A DNA stretch of 64,000 bases from Nyssa sinensis (GCA_008638375.1 CM018033.1:19117794-19181793); one strand, 5' to 3'; counted from the first letter of the stretch, positions 44,913 to 56,207 are shown. Made by a program: numbers and translations. The notes: a model not told the origin generated them from the sequence alone.

Positions 44913-46748
44913 AAAATGCTATGCTTCCCAAATTTAGATTCCAGATTCTTATCCCAAATTATGTGGCACAGATGTAGCAAAAACACATTAATTACATGAT
45001 TTAATGTATTGTCAGTAATCCAATGCCACGTCATTTGAGATAGGGCTGTCAATGGATCGGATCGCGATCCGATCCGAGATCTGATCCGTTAAGTCCATAT
45101 ATGATTTTTAAAAACAGTGATCCGTGACCCGATCCGATCCGAATCCGATTATCCCAAATATAAACGGACCGGATATGATATAGGCTGATCCGATTCGTTT
45201 ACAATCTGATCCGATCCGTTTATTTATATATATATATATATTAAAATTAATATATTTTACATATAATATATTAATATATTATAATTTTAAACAGATCGTA
45301 TATCCAGTTATTAACGGATTCGGATACAGATTAACATTCGCATGATTCGTTGGATTAACGGATTGGATCGGATCGGATTTCTTATTAAATGGATCGGATT
45401 CGGATCTGCTCTGAGCCGGTCCGAATTCGATCTGTTTATAGCCCTAATTTGAGATACAATTTTAGGAAGTGTAACATTACTCATACATATATAATATCAG
45501 CGGCGGAGGGAGGGTCTAGGGGGGCCATGCCCCCATAAAAAATCTGAAATTGTATTTTTACACTAAGTTTGTAAGAATTTTTTTATAAAAAAATTAGGAC
45601 TTGGCCCCCAAATTTTTTTTTTTTTTTTTTATATTCATTAGAATCCTTTATAAATTTTAATACTTATACTTTTGCCCATAACTGTAATTTCTGGATCTAC
45701 CTATCAAAAAAACCTCTAATTTCTGGATCCGATATAATATAAAAGAAGGATACCTCTATTCCCACTTGACACTACAACACTCTCCAAAAGGTACAATTTT
45801 AACCATTAAAATAATTTTTTTACAGCTCAAATGGAAAATGAGGAGTCTGTATAGCTATTCCTCAAAAGAAAGCCTCAAGTGGTTGGAAAAAGAAATAGAA
45901 AAATTTTATTTAAATCAACTCCTTCCATAAAACCCCATCAAGTAGCTCAGCCGGGTAAGTCTTGGGGTACTCCTCAAGAGGTACCGAGTTGGTGTTGGGG
46001 GGGGGGGGGGGGGGGAGCGTAAGCTTGCGAAAATAGCTATGGAAGGAGCTGTAGTGGTTTATGCCTATATCTCCTACGCGAAACAGGTAGTTCCACTGCA
46101 TTACCAAACAAAAAAAAATACTCCTTCCATGAGGAGATGAAGTCCCAAGGTCCAATATTTGCACGTCTAAAATAATTGCAATAATCTACAGTAGCCATTA
46201 TAAATCCAAAGCAACTTGAAAGATTAAAGGCAGAAGTGTTTGACTGGGACTGTGTGTATGTGATGGAGAGAAATAAGGGGAAATGGGAGAACAGTAGAGA
46301 GAAAAGAAAGTACTTCTCCTATATTGGGGCATTGTGCTTCCTCGCAGACAGTATTGAGATTCAAGAGCGACAAAGAGTTCTTAACCTCCTGAAACCTCTC
46401 TCCTTGGGGAGCTCTTTGTCGCAACCACTCTGGCTTCTTCACGTTGGGATCTCTGCCCGTGTAAGGCCCCATCCCACCAGGGTACGGCGGCTTTGTCTTC
46501 GACGCTCTATCATTCGCAGCAAATGACGATGGAGAGTCACTCTTATTGGGGAATTGTTTCGATTCAACCTTATTTTTTGAATCAACGGATTCACATCTAA
46601 GAATAACACTTCTTGCGGGCAAAGTAGAAGAGGAAGAATAGCAGCAACCATTAGGATAATAAATGAGTTTGGAAATTGGACTTGAATTTGAAAAAGAAGG
46701 AGAAGGAGAGATTGCAGGCTTGGAAAGGGACTGATGAATCATTTTCAC
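35266..46748 (-). CDS. LIP1P: Lipoyl synthase, plastid form
   Basis: Exons (5' to 3' on minus): 46314-46748, 44270-44433, 39346-39436, 39067-39224, 36244-36415, 35729-35839, 35266-35340. They sum to 1206 nt, 401 residues plus TAA. The first ~70 residues are Ser-rich, a plastid transit peptide. The auxiliary cluster motif [12 protein letters not shown] spans the exon 1-2 junction and the radical-SAM motif CTRGCRFC lies in exon 2. Later blocks are [54 protein letters not shown] and [17 protein letters not shown], with the C-terminal RSSY serine motif. The enzyme inserts two sulfurs into protein-bound octanoate, using SAM, for plastid lipoylated complexes. Length fits the family. Introns 1 and 2 carry MITEs, a SINE and a LINE. 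All splice sites are GT-AG and no lesion is seen. Confidence 0.95.
36416..38274 (-). other. Intron 4 of LIP1P, left part
   Basis: AT-rich, no exon. It has A-rich runs near 36863-36881. No element was identified with confidence. Confidence 0.5.
38275..38327 (+). repeat. (TA)n(GA)n compound microsatellite
   Basis: About thirteen TA units followed by about thirteen GA units, inside LIP1P intron 4. Confidence 0.95.
38534..38600 (-). mobile_element. LINE 3'-end fragment
   Basis: TTTTTTATAAGTAATAATTTC followed by a GCGCCAAAGAGGCAC-like motif is the complement of the tail seen on plant LINEs such as the one ending at 12856. It is only the last few dozen bases, in sense with LIP1P. A T/G homopolymer pair lies nearby at 38825-38854. 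Confidence 0.5.
39437..40612 (-). other. Intron 2 of LIP1P, right-of-exon-3 stretch
   Basis: No exon. A sequence at 39575-39700 (GGTCCAATGGTCGAGTACAC and a CCGAGAGTTGATCC patch) faintly resembles a tRNA-derived SINE, but I am not confident. The rest is unassigned. Confidence 0.4.
40613..41147. mobile_element. PIF/Harbinger-like MITE
   Basis: The ends GGGCATGTTTGGTATGC and the complement of TACCAAATATGGCC are inverted, with TTA on both sides (40610-40612 and 41148-41150), the Harbinger target duplication. The interior is rich in GGAATGGAAT, with a tandem pair around 40950-41040 (AATCCGGCTTCTTTGGGAAT twice). No coding sequence; in LIP1P intron 2. Confidence 0.8.
42155..43195 (+). mobile_element. 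LINE ORF2 3' fragment, antisense in LIP1P intron 2
   Basis: A plus-strand frame reads [49 protein letters not shown], the thumb region after L1 RT. It is interrupted after [15 protein letters not shown], with shifts after that; a GGGGA array lies within. It ends at GCCCCCTCGGGCTCCAATT and a TGATCAAAAAAA tail, as at 7562. 5'-truncated and dead. Confidence 0.88.
42615..42653 (+). repeat. (GGGGA)n G-rich array
   Basis: Seven G-runs of four or more separated by single A. The pattern fits a G-quadruplex on the plus strand, the non-template strand of the LINE and antisense to LIP1P. Confidence 0.9.
44911..45482. mobile_element. MITE carrying a nested MITE
   Basis: The ends GGAAAATGCTATGCTTCCCAA and the complement of GGAAGTGTAACATTACTC form imperfect inverted repeats. 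The left flank is a (TA)n run, so a TA-rich target duplication cannot be told from the microsatellite. The hAT-type element at 45041-45446 lies inside it. In LIP1P intron 1. Confidence 0.55.
45041..45446. mobile_element. hAT-type MITE with 8-bp target duplication
   Basis: A 406-bp element, TAGGGCTGTCAATGGATCGG at one end and the inverse of TAGGGCTATAAACAGATCG at the other. It is flanked by a perfect ATTTGAGA on both sides (45033-45040 and 45447-45454). The interior repeats GATCCGATCCG many times on both strands and codes nothing. Confidence 0.9.
45940..46110 (+). mobile_element. tRNA-derived SINE-like sequence
   Basis: TAGCTCAGCCGGGTAAG at 45943 fits a pol III box A, and GAGGTACCGAGTTGG about 30 bp later is a weak box B. 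A G19 run (45996-46014) and a CAAACAAAAAAAAA tail near 46105 follow. It lies in intron 1 of LIP1P, antisense to the gene. Confidence 0.5.
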
Positions 46749-47352
46749 CGCTTTCTATCACTCGACCGTTCCTCCCCCTTCCTCTTCTTTAATCGACACA
46801 GAAAAAGAGCTGCTCGGTGTTAACAACAATAATAAGGTGCTCATCGCAATCTCCGTCCCAAGCAGGTCTGTGGGGCTATACAATGATGTTTTGTTTTGTT
46901 GGTTGGTTGGTTGCCTGTTTCAACCACAAAAAGCCTCCGTTCGGAACCTACCCGAGTCCCGACCTGTGCTGCGTCGGTCAGCTTTAACCTTGCACTCGGC
47001 CATTCCCTGAATGAACAAGTCAGAGAGTATATTTTGAGACCTAGAAAATTTATCAGACAGATGCGGTATTCACACGTTAAATTAAAAATAATTTAATATT
47101 ATATTTAAAAATAAATAAATTATTTGAAGGCCATTTGTAATTAACTTGAGTAAACATTCATTCGATATTAATTTTAAAATTTAACAATGGTAATAATTAT
47201 TTTAACGACAAAATCATTTTTAAAAATAAAAGTTAGTGGCATATCAATTATTTTGGACTAAAGTTTTGGATAATTTAAGAAGTTGAGATTTTTTTGAGAT
47301 TATAATGTTTTGTGTCAGAACCAAACTTGAAAACACTTATTATAATTAATTA
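46749..47352 (-). promoter_or_regulatory. 5' UTR and promoter region of LIP1P
   Basis: Immediately upstream of the LIP1P start. It is pyrimidine/purine rich near 46770-46800 and then AT-rich. I cannot place a TATA box or start site with confidence. No other gene is present. Confidence 0.4.
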
Positions 47353-47602
47353 CTCCTTTCGTTCCATTTTAAGAGTCCTTTATTCTATTTTAAACTGTCT
47401 CATTTTAAGTGTCTCATTTGAAAAGTCAACGTACTTTTAACTTATAAATTTTTAAAAATACCCTTTATTACACCAAATATGAACATAATTTACAATTAAA
47501 TGAGGACAATATGAGAAATTTAAATAGTTTCAAAATAATAAAATAATACTTCTTAAAAAGTTGAAATTTTTAAATGGATCTTTTATTTTAGGACAGATGA
47601 AG
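47353..47602. mobile_element. Stowaway-like (Tc1/mariner) MITE
   Basis: CTCCTTTCGTTCCATTTTAAG at the left and the complement of CTTCATCTGTCCTAAAATAAA at the right are degenerate copies of the CTCCCTCCGTCCC-type inverted repeat. TA dinucleotides sit on both outer sides (47351-47352 and 47603-47604). Interior AT-rich. Lies upstream of LIP1P. Confidence 0.8.
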
Positions 47603-47827
47603 TATTTTTTAAAATAATTAAATTTACATTTAACTCTTTTTTATGAATCAATTAAAAATATTTTAAACCAAATCCCCATTTGAATGATTCGCAGTACATA
47701 TCCTATTAAGTCCCCTCTCCGTACTCTCCAGCTATTTTTGAATTTTTGACCCAACTCGGGTAGTTTAAAATTTATTACCCGACCAAAGTCATTTTTAACT
47801 TATTTCCCGGACCCAGGTGGTTTTTAA

Positions 47828-47930
47828 AAGCGTATAAATCTTATACGCTTATGAAATTTTTTTGTTTGAAAAGTGCATAAATCTCATACGCCTCTCAAAG
47901 GCGTATGAGATTTATGCGCTTTTCAAAGGC
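47828..47930. repeat. Cluster of GCGTAT hairpins
   Basis: Hairpin 1: AAGCGTATAA, loop ATC, TTATACGCTT (47828-47850). Hairpin 2: a perfect 18-bp stem GCATAAATCTCATACGCC (47875-47892), 7-nt loop, complement at 47900-47917. A third, imperfect arm, GGCGTATAAC...GTTACGC, follows to about 47950. The motif recurs with the same core, so this is an array rather than chance. It may be the end region of a transposon. Confidence 0.85.
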
Positions 47931-47950
47931 GTATAACAAAGAGTTACGCT

Positions 47951-49549
47951 TTTATTTTTTTACTATTTATTGGCATTCGATTTTACCATTGTCATTTTTA
48001 CGATTGGGATTTTCTCAAAATCACACATAGAGAAACTGTGAGAAGCCTTAGGCTCGCTCGCCCCCGTCGCTGCCACTGTCGCTCGCCGCCTTTCAAACCC
48101 AGGAACATAAAGTAGTCTAAGTTTAGGTTTGTTTGAACAATGGATCTGAATAGAAAAATGATTTGAAAGGAATGCTAATATTGCTGCTATTTTTTGGACC
48201 ATTTACGGTTTTTTTCCTTCCAAATAATCCACTATAAGCATAGAGGAGTCGATCATCACCCCTCTCGCCTTTCTACTGGACAAGCTTCCTCTCCCAGTAA
48301 ACACTACCTCCGGAGACACTACCTCCTAAGTAGATTGAAGCATAACCCAATGAACACCAAAAAGGCCAAGATGAGGCATGTTTGATTATGCATACAGTAC
48401 TAATGTAATCTGATATATAGTATATTTAGATGAGTGAGGTTGCAGTGTTTTAGAAAGTGTTTTTTAGAGTGAGCCTCAAAGCCAGCGCAGCGAAAAACCT
48501 TTGAGGTGCAAAAAGCTTTCAGGGAAGCATACACTTTATGGGTCTTGGATAGCACCTAAGGCGCAGAAGGCATGGGTTTTTTTGCACCTAAGGGGCGAAA
48601 AACATGCTTCACAGTTAAAAATATTATTATTATTATTTTTATTTCAATGCTTCTTTCTTCTCTTTTGTTTTCAGTACTCTTCATTTCTTTTATTTCAAAC
48701 ATCTTATGTTCAATCTTTCTTTTTGTCTTCTTTCTATTTATGCCCCCCCCCCCTCCATTTCTAACATACTTTCTTTTCTTTTTTTTCCCTTCACAACTCA
48801 TGCTTTCAGGTGTAGTGGTCTATTGCCTTTACTTGTGCAGTAAAATTAAATATTTTTATTTGTTTTTTACTTATACTTATTTGTTATATGTTATCTTTTT
48901 ATCCATACTGATAAAAAAAAAAAATCTTATCTTTTTATTCACATTAATTATTCTTAAATATATTTTATATATTGTTTAACATAAAATTCAAAACTCAAAA
49001 ATCTTATACCGCATCTTGCAACGGATAGAATGCCTTTCCTTACTTCACTCTTTAAAACAATGGTTAGGTGTTTGTAGGCAGCCTTTTTACCTAGAAGATG
49101 TCACCAAAATTATGAGCAAATTCTTTGAACAAAAAAGGATAGGTATGAACTATGGAAATCTTGACTGATAAAAAAAAAAAGACTATGGAAATCTTGGATC
49201 AATTAATAGAGAGGAAGAGGCTGAGTTGGAGAGTCTTGATTGCATTTATTGGAAGTTCCAAATTGTTCTAAATAATATTGATCCAACAGCTTTTCAGAGG
49301 TACCAATTTATCTTCCGAATGGAATTGTTACAAAATCCTTGCAAAAGAAGCGGTTGATGATACCACGTGTTTTAAACATAATATAGAACAATGTCTTTTT
49401 AGTTGGTAAGGAAATGAATTAGAACTCATTACGAATGATGTTTCCTATATCTTTGGTCCTAACATTTTTCACTTGTCAAATACATATTCTTTCCACGAGG
49501 GGGATTTAGATTTTGAATGAGGTACAAGAGGGGGAGAAAAGTATACCAA
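47951..49549. other. Stretch without recognised gene
   Basis: Contains a short GC-rich patch (48040-48090) and an A/T-rich region with T runs (48630-48960). GGCGCAGAAGGC/AAGGGGCGAAAAA-type motifs near 48480-48610 recall the GGCG-rich MITE at 9155 but no ends were found. Confidence 0.4.
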
Positions 49550-49665
49550 CAAGCTCTAGCTTGGTTGGTACCTCCTCCACCTCTCCATGTGGGAGGTAGA
49601 TGGTTCAAGTCCCTTTAGGAACAAAGTGTGTGCGTGTGTGATTTACCTATAAAAAAGTGTATATG
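49550..49665 (+). mobile_element. tRNA-derived SINE
   Basis: Box A TAGCTTGGTTGGTA (49557-49570) and a clear box B GGTTCAAGTCC (49602-49612) are separated by a GGGAGGTAGA arm, then a GTGTGTGCGTGTGTG linker and TATAAAAAAG. This is the layout of a plant SINE head. Confidence 0.72.
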
Positions 49666-49820
49666 CAAATTTGTTAAGAGAGAAAATTGAGATTTAATCA
49701 TGTTAGGTGTATTCAGAAGCTATTTAATTTTTTTGTCAATTACTTACATATTTATGGTTTGTATGTATTGCTGAACATTTGAAATTTACTAAACTTTTCA
49801 ATCTAGATTGGAGGTTATAA

Positions 49821-52430
49821 ATGGCACAGAGACGCGTAATTGTATGTCTATTCTTGGGGGGCAATACATTTTATGGGAAAGAAGGGTTTTCTTACGATGT
49901 GCGTACTCCGAGAACATGTGTAAGATTAAATCATGACGTTACTTACAGTCAAATAGTGGATTGCGTCTGTAATGCATTGCAGTTGGATTGAAATTCATGT
50001 CACTTGAAAATGACCTACAGATTTCCATCAGTAGTGGGACCACACATGACAAAATATATGCCATTGGAAATTGTTGACAATAACACTGTTGAAGCAATGG
50101 TTGGTGCTATATTTGAGAATGAACAAATATGTAGTATCGACTTGTACGTGGAAATAGAGAATTAGAACCAAGGTTGAGGAACCAGTTAGGTGCCAGGACC
50201 ATTCACTAGATTGCTAACACAAGACTATGGGAATGAATCACATGATATACCGATGATAAAGGAGCTTCCGCCCCATCAGTCAAATATGTCAAACTCACCA
50301 TATAATGATGGAACACAACAGTTGCATTCAATGCCGAATCGTGAAACTGTTGTTCAAGAAGTGGCTATGACGGATGATTTGTCCTGGGCTTACAGAAGGG
50401 TTGATGTAAACCCCAATCCATACAATTCAGTTAAGGAGGCGGAGGAGGAAGAAGAAAGGATGATAGATGAGTTGGGTGAAGATGATGAGGAAGATGAATA
50501 AGCCGTACTAGGGCAAGCTTCTGATGGAATGCATGCGGAATCCCGAATGTATGAGCCTATGTCACCATTTTTCACTACTGTAGAGTTGCCTAAGCAAACC
50601 TTGGATAGTAACTCTTCACTTCATGGCCATGTATGGGACCTGATGAGGGATGAGTTATCAAAGGGTCTACTATTCGCTGACAAGGATTAGTTGAGAAATG
50701 CTATACAAATGTATTCCATCAGAACACGCCAGCAATATGAGGTTGTGGAAACAAACTCAAGAACATGGTCTCTATGATGTAAAATGCACGATAAGTGTGG
50801 TTGCCAGTGGAGAATGCGTGCCTGTAAAAGGAAGAAGCATGGGTGGTTTGAAATAACAAAGTTTGAAGGACCTCACACTTGCTTATATCCGGGTCTAAAC
50901 AGGGATCACAGGCAGTTGAATTCCATATTTATTGGGGCTGAAATTCAAGGGCTTGTAAAAGCGGATCCATCTCTCAAAATAGCTGTTATTAGAGACTATG
51001 TGCAGCAAAAATTTAACTACCAAGTCTCTTATAAGAAGGCTTGGATGGCGAAGCAAAAAACCGTGGCAAGGGTTTTTTGGAGATTGGGAGTCCTCATACA
51101 ATTTCTTGCCAAAATTTATGGGCGCATTGAAAAAATACAATGATGGAACAATCGTGAAGTAGCAGAATTTCTATACTTCCTCATCTGATGATGTGATATT
51201 ACATAAGGTTTTTTGGGCATTCAAACCATCAATCGAAGGGTTTAGCCACTGTAGGCCGGTTGTTAGTATAGATGCTACATTCTTATATGGGAGATATAAG
51301 GGGAAGTTGCTAATTGCAATGGGAGCAGATGAAAACAATCAGATCTTTCGCCTTGCATTTGCTGTCGTTGATGAGAAGACTTATGGTAGTTGGAGTTGGT
51401 TCCTCGAGCATTTGAAGGATTGTCATCCGAGATAGGGAAGGTATTTGTTTGATTTCTGATAGACACAATGGGATCCTTGTAGCTATTATTGCCCCTAATT
51501 CTAGATGTAAACCGCCCCATGCATATCATCGTTTTTGCCTTCAACATGTTCGGAGCAATTTTAACAGCAGGTTTAAGAATGCACACTTGAAGAAACTGGT
51601 GTGGATTGCCGGAAGTACTCATCAAATTCAAAAATTCGATCGAATCATGGAAGAAATTGGCAAGCTGAATAAAAATGCGAGAGAATATTTGATGAATATT
51701 CCGGCAGATTAGTGGAGTATTGCTCATGATGATGGTCGTCGCTATGGGATGCGAACGACTAATATATCCGAGGTCTTTAATGGTGTCTTGAAGGGAGCAA
51801 GAAACTTGCCTATCATTGCATGTGTCGAGCTTATATTTGAGCGCCTGCTTTACTACTTCAATGTAAGACGGCTATTAGCTTTAGACGGTGTACGTAATAA
51901 CTGTACGTAAACTCCTTACGCATTTCAGAGGATTACTCGGAATTAGGAAAAGGCTGGACGTCACAAGTTAACACCATATAACTCCAGTCTTGGAATTATG
52001 AGGGTTTTAACAGCCAAGGGTAATGCTCAAGTGGTTAATCTTAATGCGTGCACTTGCAGTTGTGGGAAGTGGAGTATTTACAGGATTCCTTGTTCCCATG
52101 CAATCGTTGTTATGGCATACTTGAGAGTGTCTTTTCATGAATTTGTGGATGAATGTTACAGCATTGGCGCGTACGAGAAGACATGGCAATCACAATTTTA
52201 TCCACTCCACCACGAGGATTATTGGGAAACACCGTCTGGTCCAAGAGTATGTCATAATCCCGCCCTTCTACGGAGAAGGGGTCGTCCTAGGTCATCATGA
52301 CTTAGGAACGAGATGGACTTAAGAGAAGTCGCTACACATAACCACTGTGGTATATGTAGGCAAACTGGTCATGATCGGCACTCTTGTCCTAATAAGAACC
52401 ATCCTGAAGAAGCCATTGGTCCTTCAGATT
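49821..52430 (+). pseudogene. Second Mutator-like transposase (MULE-B), broken
   Basis: Starts at MAQRRVIVCLFLGG (49821) with a PB1-like N-terminal region, then an acidic stretch (EEEEERMIDELGEDDEEDE, ~50440-50500). Next come the MuDR DNA-binding region (CGCQWRMRACKRKKH, GPHTCLYPG), the DDE core (VVSIDATFLYGRYKGKLL, ~51260; AFAVVDEKTYGSW), HRFCLQHVRSNF, an intact SWIM finger (CTCSCGKWSIYRIPCSHA, ~52050) and a CCHC knuckle (CGICRQTGHDRHSC, ~52345). Stops and shifts lie near 49990, 50163, 50500, 50688, 51141, 51433 and 51711. It differs from MULE-A in motif wording, so it is a separate family. I found no terminal repeats that pair around it. Confidence 0.88.
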
Positions 52431-53001
52431 AATGATCTTTCATGAAGTTCACTTCAATAACAGGAAGGGTGCTAGGATCCATCAGCCATGTTTGCGAGGA
52501 GAAGCAGCTCTAAAATAAAGATTGCCAAAAGAACCAAGGAAGAGTGCTGCTATAAGTCCCTAGAACAAGGTTGTTTTAGAAGGTCATTGGTCTACTAGTT
52601 TCCATGGTGAAATTGAAGAACAAGAGCTTCCGTGTATAGGTGACTTGTTGCAATACACACGAAAAGGTAATAATATGTTGTTCAAAGTTTAACTCTATTT
52701 AAATTCAGTTTTATCTAATAAGATGAAAAGAAATACTGAAATTATTGTACAATCATTGAATTTTTCCCTGAAATATTGGAACTTTGCTCACAGATGGTCA
52801 AATATTCAAAGCATCAAGAATAAAATGATTCATTATACAAATAAAATTCTGCTGTTTCAGGAAATATGGATTTCTCCTAACTTCACTCTTTTTAGCCATA
52901 AGATAAATGGATTGTCTAGTTTGAAACCAGATAGGCTTCAATAGTTTTTTTTATTGATTGTTTCATTTTATTTTTACCCCTTTATTTGTGAACCCAAAAG
53001 A
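52431..53001 (+). other. Spacer between MULE-B and coiled-coil gene
   Basis: AT-rich. A possible exon (GHWSTSFHGEIEEQELPC, about 52590-52664, ending before GTAATA) would lie upstream of the coiled-coil exons, but I do not recognise it. Confidence 0.3.
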
Positions 53002-54722
53002 ATGTTCAGAAAGAAGAACATGCAAATGGAAGAGAAAATTGACCATCTTCTTCAAATTGTTGAAGAATTGAAGTCTAAGGTATCTAATTAATTTAACTCT
53101 GACTTTGTTAGTTCTTTCATTGTGGTCCTTCTGATATTGAAACAAATGTTTTTAAATTGAAACAGGCCCCCAAAAGGAACTGTCCTGTTGAAAGTCCAGA
53201 TGCTGACCTCAAATACAGAAGCCTTTATATTGACTCACAGAAGAAGGTAGTGTTTCTTTGGCCCTTTGTCAGTGTGTTTTTGTTGTTCACTGCTGGTCTT
53301 CTGGAGTTAGTTTAATGTTGGTTTGTTATTTATAGATTCAAGTCTTAAAGAACTAAAACTGTCAGCTCGCTAAGAAGTTGGAGTTTACTGTTGGGAAACT
53401 CGAAGCTGTATGTTTCCTTTACGTCCTATATTTCAGAAGTCAGATATGATGTTTCTTCTGTATTAATAGGGACATTTTGGCTGTTATTTTCCATAATTGC
53501 ATTGATATAGAATTAACTGGTAGATATGATTACTGTCATAAAAATTTACTAACTAAATAGAATGTTTTATCCGATGGTGGGTTTGGAGAACCTACTATGG
53601 GTTTCATGGATTGATTGGTTCAAATAATCATCCGACTTGCAAGTGGACATGGTTAAGAGCACATTGGTAAAAATTTTAGTGTTAGTACTATATTTTTCCT
53701 GAGATAACTTGCTTGAATGCTCCATGGTTCATCCATTTTTTGCATACTGTTTTTACATTGATCCATACTAAATTTAATTTATAATTGATAGCCTTGCAAG
53801 ATCATAGGAAAAGCAATTTATGAAAAAAGTTCCCCATTCAGGAAAGCGTGACAGGCGTTTGCGAAATTTGTCCCTTTTCCAAAAAAAACTTGCATTCATC
53901 TTTCCTTGTGTCTGATGCCACGGACATCAGTGTGTGTTGGTGGTTTTTATGATTTTCATATCCATTCAGTCCTAACATATAAATTCCCTTGTCTTCCTCA
54001 ATCTCTTGTCAATTGAATTTTGATTATGAGATTTTATTGCATTTGTTCTGAGTGATTGTGGACCAAGACCATGAGATTCTGCCGGGATCATTAAACAGCT
54101 GACAGGGCAGAGACTACTTTGATATCACTCAGATACTCGTTATTCGTTCCATTACCCGGATATGTCTCACATTTTGAATTTTATTGCTTGGTGTTTTGTA
54201 TTTGAGAGCATCTTTTGTGTTTGCATAAAAGGTGATGTGTCAAAATAATACCATCAAGGCTTGTACATGTTTCTTAAAATTCTTAGGCGCTTAACTTTGT
54301 GTTGAGGGTGTCGTATTAAAAGCTGCATTCTATGTTTATTGTTGATATGGGCAATAATGAAACTCACAACTCGGTGGCCAGAAGTTCTTATTGTTTAATT
54401 TGGTTCATATTTCGTCGCATGACCCTCTTTGTTAGTTTACTGTATCATTTCTTGCGAAGAGTTTGAAACATGAAGCTCTCACATGACTTGTTCATGTTCA
54501 CTGTGTACATTTTTCATGTCATGTTAAGCCGGATTTTGTTTTTCATTTTCTTATACTTGGTTGCAGTATGAAAATGGAACTCGTGTTCGTTCCAAGGTGA
54601 TTGAGAAGTTGAAGGATGTGATTCTGATTTCAAATCTGGCTAAAGCTACTGTTGCTGCTGTTGTTGAACCCAAGGCTGCCTCTAAGAGAAAGAGGCTCAC
54701 TAAAAGAATTAAAAAGAAGTGA
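53002..54722 (+). pseudogene. Lysine-rich coiled-coil protein gene, premature stop
   Basis: Four phase-0 exons: 53002-53079 (MFRKKNMQMEEKIDHLLQ), 53166-53246 (APKRNCPVESPDADL), 53336-53407 (NCQLAKKLEFTVGKLEA) and 54567-54722 (YENGTRVRSKVIEKL, basic tail SKRKRLTKRIKKK). All junctions have GT-AG. Heptad spacing of Leu/Ile in exons 1 and 3 suggests a coiled coil, and the basic tail a nuclear signal. Exon 3 contains TAA at 53354-53356, so as read the protein ends after about 60 residues. Further 5' exons may be missing. I do not recognise the family. The last exon recurs alone at 29116-29271. Confidence 0.7.
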
Positions 54723-56207
54723 AAGTTTAACCTAAGGAAAATATGTTGGCATAGCAAAATTATGCTGAATTTTGTTAGTACTTTCTGGGCGCATCTTTTT
54801 GCATCAAAGCTGTTTTGTAGCTTTGAGAACAACTTTGTTACCTAGCTAGCATGTATGAATCAGTTTGCTTTGAGCTTTTGACTATCAGTTTGCTTTGTTA
54901 CCTAGATTAACACAATTTAGTTTTGATGATAGAGCTTCCTGATCTTATAAAGGATGATATACTTAATTAGGATGATGGATCAATGTGGCAGAGCATGTAA
55001 TTAACTTCTTTACAACATATTGTCAAGTAGGCTTACATGTTAAGCCATTGCATTCCTTAGAAAAAAATATTCTTAAGATATTTAATGCAACATACAGTTT
55101 CAAGAAATTCTGAGTTATATAGTTTATACCTATTAAGCTGAATTATTATCAAATTAATTAACCATATAGTATCGATACGTTGGGACAAATCCCAATCTTC
55201 AAAGAATGCTGTTATCTTTTACCTTCTACAGGAAAGGCCCTTGTGATGCCTCTTCTATTCCACTTTCAAAATTGTGTGTTTGTGTGTGCTTATATACACA
55301 CGGCAGATGAAGTTCTTTCAATGGAAATCATTACCCACAGATTGAGCAGGTGAACTACAGTAGTTTGGGTGATATTTTGAGTTCAATTGTGGTAATCATA
55401 TTATTAAACATCATTCTTATTCTGTAAAGGAAGATCACCTCTAAAGTTTTTAAAAAAAATCTTTTTCAGAATGGATGATAGGATCAAAAGTTTTAGTTAA
55501 AAATTAATCCAGATTCTTAAAACAAGAAGAGGTCCTATCATGGTTAGATAATGGAGCAAGACAGAATCTTCTGTATCCATCAACAACGAAATTTGGACCC
55601 TTAACACCCCATGTTTTCTTGGGTCAACAAAAATATTCAAATATGAGTGTTTATGCAAGATGTTATGAGGAGATCCCGTGTATATCCCAGACCTTGCCCC
55701 ATTTTTGGGCTCCTAGCAGACTTAGACTAGTAGGCCATGAACAAATTCAAGCTCAAGATCATTTGAGCTTGAAGGGACCATATCATAACCAGATTTGATA
55801 TGAATGCTTGATCTGTTGATAATCAAAATCTGATATGAATGGGCATTGCAACACAATTGCAGTTTATTCCAAATCTGATATGAATGCTTGATCTGTTGAT
55901 AATCAAAATCAGCAAGCCTGGAGGTTTTTCTTTGACAGACCTTACAAATTGTTTAGACACTTCTTTTTGTTGCCCATAATCAAAAGCAGCTGTAAACATT
56001 CGTGAGAGAAATTTAGTGCCAAAGGAAAAAAAAACTATATACCATAGAGGAGACTAACAGCATATGAAATATTTAATTGTAATGGAACAAATCCTCAGGC
56101 ACAACTCACAGCATGGGATATACAAACGAGGAAAGATGCAGAGGACTTGTTGATACATTGGGTAGCAAGTGACTTTATATCCTGTGCAATTTGTATTAAT
56201 ATTCAAG

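Noticed and set aside
45996..46014. G19 run, along with G runs near 10820 and 38845
   Set aside because: Noted as possible slippage or assembly-sensitive sites; no function can be supported from sequence.
48501..48979. Plus and minus frames of 80-135 codons rich in F, L and K
   Set aside because: They lie in a T-rich low-complexity region and show no domain or splice context.
51275..51727. 150-codon minus-strand frame opposite MULE-B
   Set aside because: Antisense shadow of the DDE core of the transposase.
49821..52430. MULE-B as a domesticated (FAR1- or MUG-like) host gene
   Set aside because: At least six stops or shifts interrupt it; a domesticated gene would be open.
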